The notes below the pieces were generated by a model. That model had not been told where the DNA came from. It was given only the letters and a program-made list of their open reading frames with translations, and did no database searches. 34,794 nt of DNA. Source: Candidatus Flavonifractor intestinigallinarum (lineage in GTDB: Bacteria > Bacillota > Clostridia > Oscillospirales > Oscillospiraceae). Made by a program: the position numbers and the translations under genes. Positions 1-7,807 of this stretch are shown in pieces (the stretch's first letter is position 1; every line of letters begins with the position of its first letter). Where the stretch lies: NCBI GenBank assembly GCA_019119165.1, contig DWXO01000026.1:1-34794 (forward strand), read 5' to 3'.

Positions 1-585
1 GCCGGAGACGTTGGAGCTGCTCCAGGCGGCGATCTCGCTGTCCCCGTGTTCACCGATGATGAAGGCGTGGACACTGCGGCTGTCCACATGGAGGTGCTGG
101 CCCAGCTGGTACTTGAGCCGGGCGGTATCCAGCACGGTACCAGAGCCAATCACACGGTGCTCCGGCAAACCGCTGAGCTTGAGGGCGGCATAGGTCAGGA
201 TGTCCACCGGATTGGAGACAATGAGCAGAATACCCTGAAAATCCCGCTTGGCAATCTCGGGGATAATGCTCTTGAAGATGGCCACGTTCTTGTGGACCAG
301 ATCCAGCCGGGTCTCGTTGGGCTTCTGGTTGGCCCCCGCCGTCACAATGACCACGGCGGCGTCCGCCACGTCGTCATAGGTTCCGGCATAGATCTTCATA
401 GCCCCGGCAAAGGGAATGCCGTGGGCGATGTCCTTGGCCTCGCCGTCGGCCTTGTCAAAGTTCACGTCCAGCAGCACCAGCTCGGAAAACAGATGGCTCT
501 GCATCAGGGCGAAGGCGGTGGCGGAGCCTACAAAACCGCAGCCGATGACAGCCGCCTTGCGGGGATTTACGATGGTCTTTTTCAT
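1..585 (-). CDS. ldh: L-lactate dehydrogenase, N-terminal part (runs off the window)
   Basis: Interconverts pyruvate and L-lactate with NADH/NAD+ in the cytoplasm, the usual way a fermenter regenerates NAD+. The first 195 residues are visible; the C-terminal third lies beyond base 1. The protein opens MKKTIVNPRKAAVIGCGFVG, a Rossmann nucleotide-binding loop (GxGxxG). It continues with LLDVNFDKADGEAKDIAHG, VVIVTAGANQKPNETRLDL (the substrate-loop region), IVSNPVDILTY and the active-site segment IIGEHGDSE containing the catalytic His. These together fit LDH better than malate dehydrogenase, since the substrate loop reads QKPNETR. The ATG at 585-583 follows a GAGAGGTG ribosome site. The gene diverges from the response regulator at 833. 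Substrate specificity is inferred from motif similarity. Confidence 0.93.
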   Translation of the reverse strand, partial: MKKTIVNPRKAAVIGCGFVGSATAFALMQSHLFSELVLLDVNFDKADGEAKDIAHGIPFAGAMKIYAGTYDDVADAAVVIVTAGANQKPNETRLDLVHKNVAIFKSIIPEIAKRDFQGILLIVSNPVDILTYAALKLSGLPEHRVIGSGTVLDTARLKYQLGQHLHVDSRSVHAFIIGEHGDSEIAAWSSSNVSG

Positions 586-636
586 ACAATACACCTCTCA
601 TGGTTCCGCGGCTCAGTCGCGGCCTTTTGTTTAACT

Positions 637-681
637 AAATCATATATGATTTTAGCGATTTTGTCCGTTGCAGCTGCAACG
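637..681. promoter_or_regulatory. Two perfect 16-bp palindromes in the ldh promoter region
   Basis: AAATCATATATGATTT (637-652) and CGTTGCAGCTGCAACG (666-681) are each exact inverted repeats, 13 bp apart. A possible minus-strand promoter for ldh lies between and across them: -35 CGGACA (667-662), a 17-bp spacer, and -10 TATGAT (644-639), the last inside the AT-rich palindrome. This is a typical place for a dimeric regulator to bind. Neither palindrome matches the redox-repressor Rex consensus that often controls ldh. The regulator is unknown. Confidence 0.5.
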
Positions 682-730
682 AAACTGCGATTTTCTTTGG
701 GCGGCGGAGCCCATTGGGGCCTCCCCCGCC

Positions 731-799
731 TTAAGATTTGTAAAGGAGCCTCTTTTTTCGAAGGCCGGACTTTTCCAACCGGTCCTTCTCTGTTACAAT
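731..799 (+). promoter_or_regulatory. Promoter and likely self-regulatory site of the two-component operon
   Basis: A 14-nt motif TTAAGATTTGTAAA occupies 731-744. Its exact reverse complement recurs at 3140-3153 in front of the ABC transporter operon. Downstream is a plausible sigma-A promoter: TTTTCC (771-776), a 17-bp spacer and TACAAT (794-799), followed by an AAGGAGG ribosome site at 818-824. The shared motif suggests that the OmpR-type regulator encoded here binds in front of both its own operon and the transporter. Binding itself is inferred. Confidence 0.55.
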
Positions 800-832
800 G
801 GGAGCACCAAACAGCACAAGGAGGCGCTGCCC

Positions 833-1507
833 ATGACACCTGTAATCCTTATTGCCGAGGACGACGCGGACATCCGGGACCTGCTACGGCTCTACCTGGA
901 GGGGGAGGGCTTCCGGGTTCTGGAGGCGGACGACGGCGGCAAGGCGCTAGAGCTGGCCCGGGCCCACAGCCCCGACATGGCCATTCTGGACATCATGATG
1001 CCCGGCCTCAACGGCTTCGAGCTGACCCGTGCCCTGCGCCAGTACAGCCAGCTGCCCATTTTGATTCTGTCGGCCAAAAGCCAGGACAACGACAAGATCC
1101 TGGGCCTCAATCTGGGGGCGGACGACTACATTGCCAAGCCCTTCAACCCGGTGGAGATCGTGGCCCGGGTGAAGGCCCAGCTGCGCCGGGCTGGCCGGAC
1201 GGGCCAGGACGTGCTCACCGTCCGGGATCTGGCGCTGGATACCGTCACCTGCCAGCTGACCAAGCGGGGGGTCCCTGTGGCCCTCACCCCCATGGAGTAT
1301 AAGATCCTGGCCCTGTTCATGCGCTCCCCCGGCCGGATCTTTACCAAGATCCAGCTGTATGAGGGGGCGGTGGGCCCCTATTTTGAGGGGGACGACAACA
1401 CCATGATGGTCCACATCTCCAAGCTGCGGGACAAGCTGGAGGACGACCCGAAGGACCCCCGCTATATCATTACCGTGAGAGGATTGGGGTATAAGCTTGA
1501 AAAGTAA
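833..1507 (+). CDS. OmpR/PhoB-family response regulator
   Basis: This is a cytoplasmic DNA-binding regulator of 224 residues, the usual length for the family. It has an N-terminal receiver domain (about 4-115) with acidic pair D10-D11, phospho-acceptor D53 in ILDIMMPG, and K102 in DDYIAKPF. A C-terminal winged helix follows (about 130-222), with the typical LTPMEYKIL, ISKLRDKLEDDP and ITVRGLGYKLEK segments. The ATG at 833 is chosen because AAGGAGG lies 8 nt upstream; the frame stays open further 5' but has no better ribosome site. The gene overlaps the start of the sensor kinase by 11 nt, so the pair is co-translated. Its likely targets are its own promoter and the transporter promoter near 3140, judged from the shared motif. 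Confidence 0.93.
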   Translation: MTPVILIAEDDADIRDLLRLYLEGEGFRVLEADDGGKALELARAHSPDMAILDIMMPGLNGFELTRALRQYSQLPILILSAKSQDNDKILGLNLGADDYIAKPFNPVEIVARVKAQLRRAGRTGQDVLTVRDLALDTVTCQLTKRGVPVALTPMEYKILALFMRSPGRIFTKIQLYEGAVGPYFEGDDNTMMVHISKLRDKLEDDPKDPRYIITVRGLGYKLEK

Positions 1508-3092
1508 ACCGGTTCCCGGCAGCCTGTTCTCGCTGCTGGTACGCAATTACCTGCTGTTCACCCTCACGCTGCTGGTCATTGCCGGGGGGATCTTCCGCCT
1601 GTGGGACAAACAGCTGGAGCGGCTCTACCAGCCGCCCGACTGGGCCGGACTGATGACCGACGGCGGGCTGGCCTCCGGCGATTACCAGCGCCTGGCCCGT
1701 TATACCGGCGACACCGGCAGTTCCTTTGCCGTCTACGACGGGGAGGGACTGCTGATCTACGCCTCCGGCAGCGGATTTGACCCGGTCTGTACCCCCGACG
1801 AACTATCCTGCGTCCAGCCCTGGGACGCCGATACCGCTGTCACCACCTTCACCCAGTCCAACGGGGACAAGGGTTCCCGCTATCTGGTGATCCGCCAGTC
1901 CATGGCCGACGGCTCGGTGGATACCATGGTGCTGAATTCCTCTTATGAGGTCATATTCGGCGGTCTGGAGGAGGGCAAAACCGTCTATACCCCCCAGGAA
2001 TTTCTCTATCTCTCCGGCAAACGGTTTCCCGACGCCTTTCTCACCCGGGGGAGCTTTGTCAGCCGGGAGGGCGACCCCATGACCGTGCTGCTGCGGGAGG
2101 CCATGATCAGCGACGCCGACTATATGAAGCGCTACCAGGAGTCCTGGAAGGTGTGGCTGCTCTTCATCCCCCTGTTCCTGCTCAGCGCGGGGCTGTTCAT
2201 CTGGTGGCTGAGCCGCCGGATCGGCCGTCCCCTGCGCAGGCTCAACGACGCGGTGGTCTCCCAGTCCGAGGGCCGGATGGTCCGGGTGGGGGACTGCGGC
2301 GGTACCCGTGAGATCCGGCGCATCGGGGAGAGCTTCGACCGCTTCTCCGACCGGCTGGCGGAGAGCGAGGCGGAGCGGCAGCGGCTGGACCAGGGCAGGC
2401 AGAAGCTGATCGCCGACATCTCCCACGACCTCAAGACCCCCATCACCGTCATTGCCGGCTATATCGACGCCATCTGCGACGGCAAGGTGCCCCCCGAGGA
2501 GCAGGAGCGTTATCTCCGGGCCATTCAGGGCAAGGCGGCCGCCCTCACCGAGCTGGTGGATGCCTTCCACGAATACAGTAAGGTGGAACACCCTGAGTTC
2601 GTGCTCCACACCCAGCCCACCGACCTGTGCGAGTTTCTGCGGGCCTACCTGGCGGACAAATATGACGAGATCGATCTGGCGGGCTTCGGGCTGGACATCA
2701 ACCTGCCCGACCGGGCCCTGCGCTGCCAGTTGGATCCCCTGCAGTTCCGCCGGGTGCTGGACAACCTCCTTTCCAACGCCCTGCGGCACAACCGGCTGGG
2801 CACCATGCTCTTCTTCCGGCTGACCGAGACCGAGGGCAAGGCTCTGCTCACCGTGGCGGACAACGGCGCAGGGATTCCCCCGCAGCGGATGAAATCTATT
2901 TTTGAGCCCTTTGTGGTGGGCAGCGACGCCCGCTCGGGCCAGGGAAGCGGCCTGGGCCTGTCCATCACCCGCCGCATCATGGAGCTGCACGGCGGCTCCA
3001 TCGCCCTCTCCCCCCGCCCGGCCGCCGGGAAGGGCACCGAATTTCTTCTCACCCTCCCCCTGTGGCAGCCGCCTTCCTCTCTATCATTTTGA
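1497..3092 (+). CDS. Membrane sensor histidine kinase
   Basis: Partner of the preceding response regulator, 531 residues. It has a short N-terminal tail, a first membrane segment (about 13-33), an extracytoplasmic sensor region of about 180 residues with no recognised fold, and a second membrane segment (about 217-240, VWLLFIPLFLLSAGLFIWWL). These are followed by a HAMP linker, a dimerisation helix with phospho-accepting H310 in ISHDLKTPI, and an HATPase domain with the N box DNLLSNALRHN, G1 DNGAGIPP and G2 GSGLGLSI. The start is a TTG at 1497 preceded by a GAGAGGATTGGGG ribosome region, overlapping the regulator by 11 nt. Its stop codon falls in the first bases of a terminator hairpin. The stimulus is unknown; the linked ABC transporter suggests envelope stress or an extracellular compound. 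Confidence 0.92.
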   Translation: MKSKPVPGSLFSLLVRNYLLFTLTLLVIAGGIFRLWDKQLERLYQPPDWAGLMTDGGLASGDYQRLARYTGDTGSSFAVYDGEGLLIYASGSGFDPVCTPDELSCVQPWDADTAVTTFTQSNGDKGSRYLVIRQSMADGSVDTMVLNSSYEVIFGGLEEGKTVYTPQEFLYLSGKRFPDAFLTRGSFVSREGDPMTVLLREAMISDADYMKRYQESWKVWLLFIPLFLLSAGLFIWWLSRRIGRPLRRLNDAVVSQSEGRMVRVGDCGGTREIRRIGESFDRFSDRLAESEAERQRLDQGRQKLIADISHDLKTPITVIAGYIDAICDGKVPPEEQERYLRAIQGKAAALTELVDAFHEYSKVEHPEFVLHTQPTDLCEFLRAYLADKYDEIDLAGFGLDINLPDRALRCQLDPLQFRRVLDNLLSNALRHNRLGTMLFFRLTETEGKALLTVADNGAGIPPQRMKSIFEPFVVGSDARSGQGSGLGLSITRRIMELHGGSIALSPRPAAGKGTEFLLTLPLWQPPSSLSF

Positions 3093-3130
3093 CGCTCCGG
3101 ACTTTTTCAGTCCGGAGCGTCTTTTTTCTT
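3091..3130 (+). terminator. Intrinsic terminator of the two-component operon
   Basis: GACGCTCCGGACT (3091-3103) pairs perfectly with AGTCCGGAGCGTC (3109-3121) around a 5-nt loop, followed by TTTTTTCTTTCTT. It separates the regulator/kinase transcript from the transporter genes, which therefore need their own promoter. Confidence 0.9.
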
Positions 3131-3139
3131 TCTTCCGCC

Positions 3140-3192
3140 TTTACAAATCTTAAACAAACCCAAACGGGAGATAAAGGGTACCCTGATATACT
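3140..3192 (+). promoter_or_regulatory. Activator site and promoter of the ABC transporter operon
   Basis: TTTACAAATCTTAA (3140-3153) is the exact reverse complement of the motif at 731-744. Here ACAAA recurs 11 bp later (3143-3147 and 3154-3158), the direct-repeat spacing usual for OmpR/PhoB dimers. A -10-like TATACT lies at 3187-3192, but there is no good -35 element 17 bp upstream. This is what one expects of a promoter that depends on an activator. A ribosome site GAAAGGGGG follows at 3201-3209. Confidence 0.55.
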
Positions 3193-3217
3193 GCTCTCCA
3201 GAAAGGGGGCAACACCT

Positions 3218-3952
3218 ATGAATGGGCCTGACCTGCGCAGCCGCCCCATTATTGAAGTGAAAAACGTCCGCAAGGAGTACCCCATCGGCGACGAAACGGT
3301 GGTGGCGCTCAAGCGCATCAATCTAAGCGTGTCCCGGGGGGAGATCTGCTGTATCTTCGGCACCTCCGGCTCGGGCAAAAGTACCCTGCTCAACCAGCTG
3401 GCGGGCATGGAGAAGCCCACCCGGGGGGAGGTCCTCATTGGCGGGGTGCCCATCTCCCGGCTGAACGAGAACCAGCTGGCCGCCTTCCGGCAGCAGCACC
3501 TGGGCTTTGTGTTTCAATCTTATAATCTGCTGCCCAACCTGACCGCCACGGAAAACGTGGCCCTCCCCCTGATGTTCCGGGGGGTACCCAAGGCCCAGCG
3601 GGAGGCCGCCGCCCGCAAGCTGCTCACCCGTGTGGGGCTGGCCCACCGGCTGGACCACTTTCCCCGGCAGATGTCGGGCGGCCAGCAGCAGCGGGCGGGC
3701 ATTGCCCGGGCCTTTATCGCCCGGCCCGATGTGGTCTTTGCCGACGAGCCCACCGGCAACCTGGACTCCAAAACCACGGTGGAGATCATGGATATGATCT
3801 GTACCTTTGCCCGGGACTACCACCAAACCATCATTCTGGTCACCCACGACCCGGAAATGGCCGCCTATGCCAGCCGGATCGTCAAGCTCATCGACGGCGA
3901 GATCGTCAGCAACCAAGTCAATCCAAAGGAGAGATTACCCCATGAAGCATAA
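3218..3952 (+). CDS. ABC transporter ATP-binding protein (MacB/LolD type)
   Basis: This cytoplasmic ATPase of 244 residues powers the permease encoded at 6423. Visible motifs are Walker A GTSGSGKST (48-56), a Q-loop in FVFQSYNLLPNL, the signature MSGGQQQR, Walker B VVFADEPTGNLDS and the switch histidine in LVTHD. The YNLLPNLTATENV stretch and DEPTGNLDS are typical of the MacB/LolD/BceA group, which moves peptides, lipoproteins or antibiotics outward or acts in envelope defence rather than nutrient import. The ATG at 3218 follows GAAAGGGGG and is the only sensible start. The end overlaps the next gene by 11 nt. Order is ATPase, surface protein, permease. The substrate is unknown. Confidence 0.92.
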   Translation: MNGPDLRSRPIIEVKNVRKEYPIGDETVVALKRINLSVSRGEICCIFGTSGSGKSTLLNQLAGMEKPTRGEVLIGGVPISRLNENQLAAFRQQHLGFVFQSYNLLPNLTATENVALPLMFRGVPKAQREAAARKLLTRVGLAHRLDHFPRQMSGGQQQRAGIARAFIARPDVVFADEPTGNLDSKTTVEIMDMICTFARDYHQTIILVTHDPEMAAYASRIVKLIDGEIVSNQVNPKERLPHEA

Positions 3953-6419
3953 AATATTCCGCACCGGCGTTTCTCTGCTCCTGCTGCTGGCCATGCTGGC
4001 GGCGGCGCTGCCGGCGGTCTTTGCCGCCGAGGGAGGCAGCAACCTGTACATCACCGGCTACACCGTCACCGACGCCTCAGGCCGCACGGTGGGCAGCATT
4101 AACAAGGGCAGCACGGTCAATATCACCGTGTCCGTCAAGGATACCGGCGACGGCACCGGCTCCGGCGATCCCACAGCCCTGGACATCACCAAGCTGGAGG
4201 ACAGCTTCACCGGCGGCTCCCTCTCGGTGGAAAAGACCTCCTCTGACTCCGCCCCCCTGGTCTATGCCGTCCGGCTTACCGGCCTGACCTACAAGGGGGT
4301 GGGCCAGAGCCTGAAGCTCCAGGTGGGCACCGCCGGCGACGCCGGCTCCTATCAGACCCTGGAACTCACCATCACCGAAGCCGTGGTGTACGAGGCTCCC
4401 ACGCCCGCCCCCGACACCCCCTTCACCCCCGAGCCCGGTCCCGCTCCCATGGTGCTCATCTCCCGCAGCGACCTGGATAAGCCCCTTGAATCCGGGCAGG
4501 AGGTCAAGCTGAAGGTCACCTTCCAGAACCTGAGCAACACCAAGCTGAAATCCCCTGTGGTCACCTTTACCCCCTCCGACGGCCTGCTGCTGGATGGCGG
4601 TACCTCCTCCTTCCCCCTGGCCGACATCCCCGGGAAAAAGAGCGTCAGCCTGGAGATCACCGTCAAAGGCGCCAGCGCCATTCCCTCCCCTGCCCAGTCC
4701 CTGGGGGTGGAGCTGAAATTCAACTACTACAACAACGTCTCCAATGTCCAGGGCAGCATTACTGACAAGATCTCCATTCCTGCCATCGGCCGGGAGAGCG
4801 TACCTCAGCCGGTGGTCCTGGTCACCCGCTCCACCCTGCCCCACCCTCTGGCCGTGGATGAGACCGCCACCGTCACTCTCCGCTTCCAGAACACCAGCTC
4901 CACCCCCCTGGTCAAGCCGGTGGTGGCTGTAACCCCCTCCGAGTCCCTGATGATCCTCAACGACGCCGCCACCTTCCTGCTGCCCGACATCCAGCCGGGC
5001 AAGACCGCCACCGTGGACGTGCAAATCCAGGTGGCCCGTGGCAACAGCAGTACCAGCCAGACCCTGAGCACCGAGCTGAAATACGGCTACGACAACGGCG
5101 GTATGATGACCCAGGCCTCGGTGTCCGACAAGGTGGTGGTGCCCACCCTGGCCAAGGAGGCCGTACCCCAGCCGGTGGTGCTGGTCACCCGCTCGGCCAC
5201 CGGCAAGCCCATCTCCGCCGGCGAGACCCTGCCGGTCACCCTCACCTTCCAGAACGCCGGCACCACCGCCCTGGTCAAGCCGGTGGTCTCGGTCACCACC
5301 TCCGAGTCTCTCATCCTGATGGACCCCACCTCCACCTTCCTGCTGCCCGACCTGGCGCCGGGAAAGAGCACCTCCATCTCCGTGAAGGTACAGGCCACCA
5401 AGGAGCTCTCCTCCACCAACCAGTCCCTGAACACCGAGCTGAAGTACCTGTATGACAACGGCGAGGCCATGACCCAGGCCACCTCCTCCGACAAGGTGAA
5501 CATCGCCGCCAACGCCTCCTCCAAGTCGGATGCCTCCGTGCCCAACGTGGTGGTGCGCAGCTACTCCTACGGCGAGAGCTCCGTGCCCTCGGGCAGCGCC
5601 TTCCCTCTGAGCTTCACCTTTGAAAACACCGGCGCCGTGCCCATCTCCAACGTGGTGGTCACCGTGGACGGCGGCGAGACCTTCACCATGGACGCCAGTA
5701 CCAACACCTACTACTACAAGACGCTGGCCGCCGGGGCCAGCCAGACCCAGGAGATCCCCATGCGGGCCGTGCCCACCGGCAAGAGCGGCGCTCAGGGTCT
5801 GACCCTCTCCTTCAAGTACGAATATGAGGATGGGGAGAAGCGCACCCAGACCAACTCCGACGTGAAGCTGTCCATTCCCGTCTATCAGCCCGACCGGTTC
5901 CAGATCAACGCCCCCTCCGTGCCGGAGACGGTGAACATGGGGGAGGAGACCGAGCTGCTGCTGGCCTATGTAAACAAGGGCAAGGACGACCTGGCCAACC
6001 TGGAGGCCACGGTGGAGGGCGAAGGGGTGGACACCCCCGCCCGCACCCAGTACCTGGGTAACGTCACCGCCGGGGCCAACGGCAACATCGGCTTCGCCCT
6101 CACCCCCAACACCGAGGGGGACGTGAAGGTGGTGCTGAAAATCAGCTATGAAAATGCCGACCAGCAGGTCCAGACCCGGGAATTTCCCGTCACCCTCCAT
6201 GTGACCGCTCCCCCGCCGCCGGAGGATTTCCCCGACGACTTTGATCCCGACATGGGCGAGGGCGGCTTCCCCTGGCTGCCCGTGGGACTGGCCGTGGGCG
6301 CGGTGGTTCTGGCCGGCGGCGGAGGCCTGCTGATCTGGAAGAAGAAAAAGGGCGGCAAGGCCGACGAAAACAACTGGGACGACTGGGACGACACCCCGCC
6401 TTCCAACGAGGGGGAATGA
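3942..6419 (+). CDS. Large exported, membrane-anchored protein with CARDB-like repeats
   Basis: A predicted cell-surface protein of 825 residues. It has a signal peptide (about 1-27, hydrophobic core then AVFAAEGG) and an N-terminal beta domain (28-147). A Pro-rich linker (148-168) leads to five tandem domains of roughly 120 residues starting near 168, 287, 408, 533 and 652. A single membrane helix (about 778-799) and a short cytoplasmic tail with Lys and Trp-Asp-Asp clusters end it. Repeats 2 and 3 both begin VPQPVVLVTRS and share LVKPVV, TSES or PSES, FLLPD and TELKY segments. These look like CARDB/NEW3-type Ig-like adhesion folds, but the family call is by eye. It overlaps the ATPase gene by 11 nt and is followed 3 nt later by the permease, so it is probably the extracellular partner of the transporter, filling the role MacA has in Gram-negatives. 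Confidence 0.85.
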   Translation: MKHKIFRTGVSLLLLLAMLAAALPAVFAAEGGSNLYITGYTVTDASGRTVGSINKGSTVNITVSVKDTGDGTGSGDPTALDITKLEDSFTGGSLSVEKTSSDSAPLVYAVRLTGLTYKGVGQSLKLQVGTAGDAGSYQTLELTITEAVVYEAPTPAPDTPFTPEPGPAPMVLISRSDLDKPLESGQEVKLKVTFQNLSNTKLKSPVVTFTPSDGLLLDGGTSSFPLADIPGKKSVSLEITVKGASAIPSPAQSLGVELKFNYYNNVSNVQGSITDKISIPAIGRESVPQPVVLVTRSTLPHPLAVDETATVTLRFQNTSSTPLVKPVVAVTPSESLMILNDAATFLLPDIQPGKTATVDVQIQVARGNSSTSQTLSTELKYGYDNGGMMTQASVSDKVVVPTLAKEAVPQPVVLVTRSATGKPISAGETLPVTLTFQNAGTTALVKPVVSVTTSESLILMDPTSTFLLPDLAPGKSTSISVKVQATKELSSTNQSLNTELKYLYDNGEAMTQATSSDKVNIAANASSKSDASVPNVVVRSYSYGESSVPSGSAFPLSFTFENTGAVPISNVVVTVDGGETFTMDASTNTYYYKTLAAGASQTQEIPMRAVPTGKSGAQGLTLSFKYEYEDGEKRTQTNSDVKLSIPVYQPDRFQINAPSVPETVNMGEETELLLAYVNKGKDDLANLEATVEGEGVDTPARTQYLGNVTAGANGNIGFALTPNTEGDVKVVLKISYENADQQVQTREFPVTLHVTAPPPPEDFPDDFDPDMGEGGFPWLPVGLAVGAVVLAGGGGLLIWKKKKGGKADENNWDDWDDTPPSNEGE

Positions 6420-6422
6420 GCC

Positions 6423-7760
6423 ATGAAGCAGAAAGATATGCTGCGCATCTGCCTGCAAAACCTGATGCGCCGCAAATCCCGCACCTTTCTCACCGTGCTG
6501 GGGGTCCTCATCGGCTGCTGCTCCATCGTCATCATGGTGTCCCTGGGCATCGGCATGAAGGAGGCCCAGGACAAGACCCTGGCCCAAATGGGGGACCTGA
6601 CCATCATCACGGTCAACGCCCCCCAGGGAGGCCGTGGTAAGGTCAAGCTGGACGACTCTCTGCTGCGGCAGCTGAAGGCCCTGCCCGGCGTGGAGGCCCT
6701 TACCCCCAAGCTGTCCCTGGAGGCGGAGTCCATCCGCCTCATCGCCGGAACCGGAAAACGCTATCTTGCCGACTGGACCACCGTGGTGGGTGTGGATACC
6801 GCCGCCCTGGAACAGATGGGCTACCAGCTCACCGCCGGCACCCTGCCCAAGCGGGACGGCGAGATCCTGACCGGCCAATACCTGGCCTACAGCTTCAAGG
6901 ACACCCTGCGCCCGGAGGGCCGCAACATGATCGACCGCTGGGCCGGCGAATTTGACGACACCGGCAAGCCCGTGGACCCTCCGCCCCCCTATCTGGACCC
7001 GCTGAAGCAGCCTCTGACCATGGAGATCGAGACCCAGAACGGGAAGGTGACCCTTCCCTTCACGCCGGTGGGCGCGGTGAAGGAGGACTACTCCAAGGGC
7101 AGCGAGACCTCCGAGGGGCTTCTGCTCAATATGCCCGACCTGCTGAAGCTGATGGAAAAGACCCAGGGCCGCAAGGGCAAAAAGCCTGCCTACGACTCCA
7201 TCATAGTCAAGGTCAAAAGCATCGACCAGGTAGAGCCGGTGGAGCGGGAGATCAAGTCCATGGGCTACCCCACCGAGTCCATGGAGAGCATCCGCAAGCC
7301 CATGGAGAAGGAGGCCCGGCAGAAGCAGATGATGCTGGGCGGCCTGGGCGCCATCTCCCTGTTTGTGGCCGCCCTGGGCATCACCAATACCATGATCATG
7401 TCCATCTCGGAGCGCACCCGGGAGATCGGCATTATGAAGTCCCTGGGCTGCTACGTCACCGACATCCGGATCATGTTTCTCTCGGAGGCGGGAGCCATCG
7501 GCCTCATTGGCGGTCTCATCGGCTGCGTCATCAGCTTTATCGCCTCGGTGACCATCAATCTGATCTCACTGGGACCGTCCCTGGAAAATCTCCTGCCCGC
7601 CATCGTGGGCGGCGAGTCGGTAACCCGGGTCTCGGTGATCCCGCCCTGGCTGCTGCTCTTCGCCATCGTCTTCTCCATCCTCATCGGCCTGGGCTCCGGC
7701 TACTATCCCGCCAACAAGGCGGTACGCATACCCGCCCTGGAGGCCATCAAAAGCGAATAA
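6423..7760 (+). CDS. MacB/FtsX-type ABC transporter permease
   Basis: Membrane subunit of the transporter, 445 residues. It has the expected layout: a cytoplasmic N-terminus with NLMRRKSRTFLTVLGVLIG leading into membrane helix 1 (about 20-43), a large extracytoplasmic MacB_PCD-like domain (about 45-300), and three C-terminal helices (about 305-330, 352-382, 405-432). The C-terminal segment includes the family-typical GITNTMIMSISERTREIGIM and NKAVRIPALEAIKS. It is the last gene of the operon, directly before a strong terminator, and forms a complete ATPase/permease pair with the gene at 3218. MacB-like permeases act as mechanotransmission exporters rather than ordinary channels; that it does so here is inferred from the family. 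Confidence 0.9.
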   Translation: MKQKDMLRICLQNLMRRKSRTFLTVLGVLIGCCSIVIMVSLGIGMKEAQDKTLAQMGDLTIITVNAPQGGRGKVKLDDSLLRQLKALPGVEALTPKLSLEAESIRLIAGTGKRYLADWTTVVGVDTAALEQMGYQLTAGTLPKRDGEILTGQYLAYSFKDTLRPEGRNMIDRWAGEFDDTGKPVDPPPPYLDPLKQPLTMEIETQNGKVTLPFTPVGAVKEDYSKGSETSEGLLLNMPDLLKLMEKTQGRKGKKPAYDSIIVKVKSIDQVEPVEREIKSMGYPTESMESIRKPMEKEARQKQMMLGGLGAISLFVAALGITNTMIMSISERTREIGIMKSLGCYVTDIRIMFLSEAGAIGLIGGLIGCVISFIASVTINLISLGPSLENLLPAIVGGESVTRVSVIPPWLLLFAIVFSILIGLGSGYYPANKAVRIPALEAIKSE

Positions 7761-7807
7761 GAAAGAATGGGAACCCCCCGGCATTGCCGGGGGGTTCCCA
7801 TTCTTTC
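7761..7807. terminator. Long bidirectional terminator between convergent genes
   Basis: A perfect 22-bp stem (7761-7782 with 7786-7807) and a 3-nt loop lie exactly between the stop codon of the permease and that of the TetR gene, with no spare bases on either side. On the plus strand it is followed by TTATTTC; on the minus strand the tail is TTATTCGCTTTT. Each gene's final bases thus merge into the stem. Confidence 0.85.

Noticed and set aside
637-652. Rex binding site upstream of ldh
   Set aside because: The palindrome AAATCATATATGATTT does not match the TTGTGA-n-TCACAA form of Rex sites.
4077-6878. A 933-codon minus-strand frame opposite the surface-protein gene
   Set aside because: Low-complexity Gly/His/Gln/Val-rich translation and no start signal; an antisense shadow of the repeat gene.
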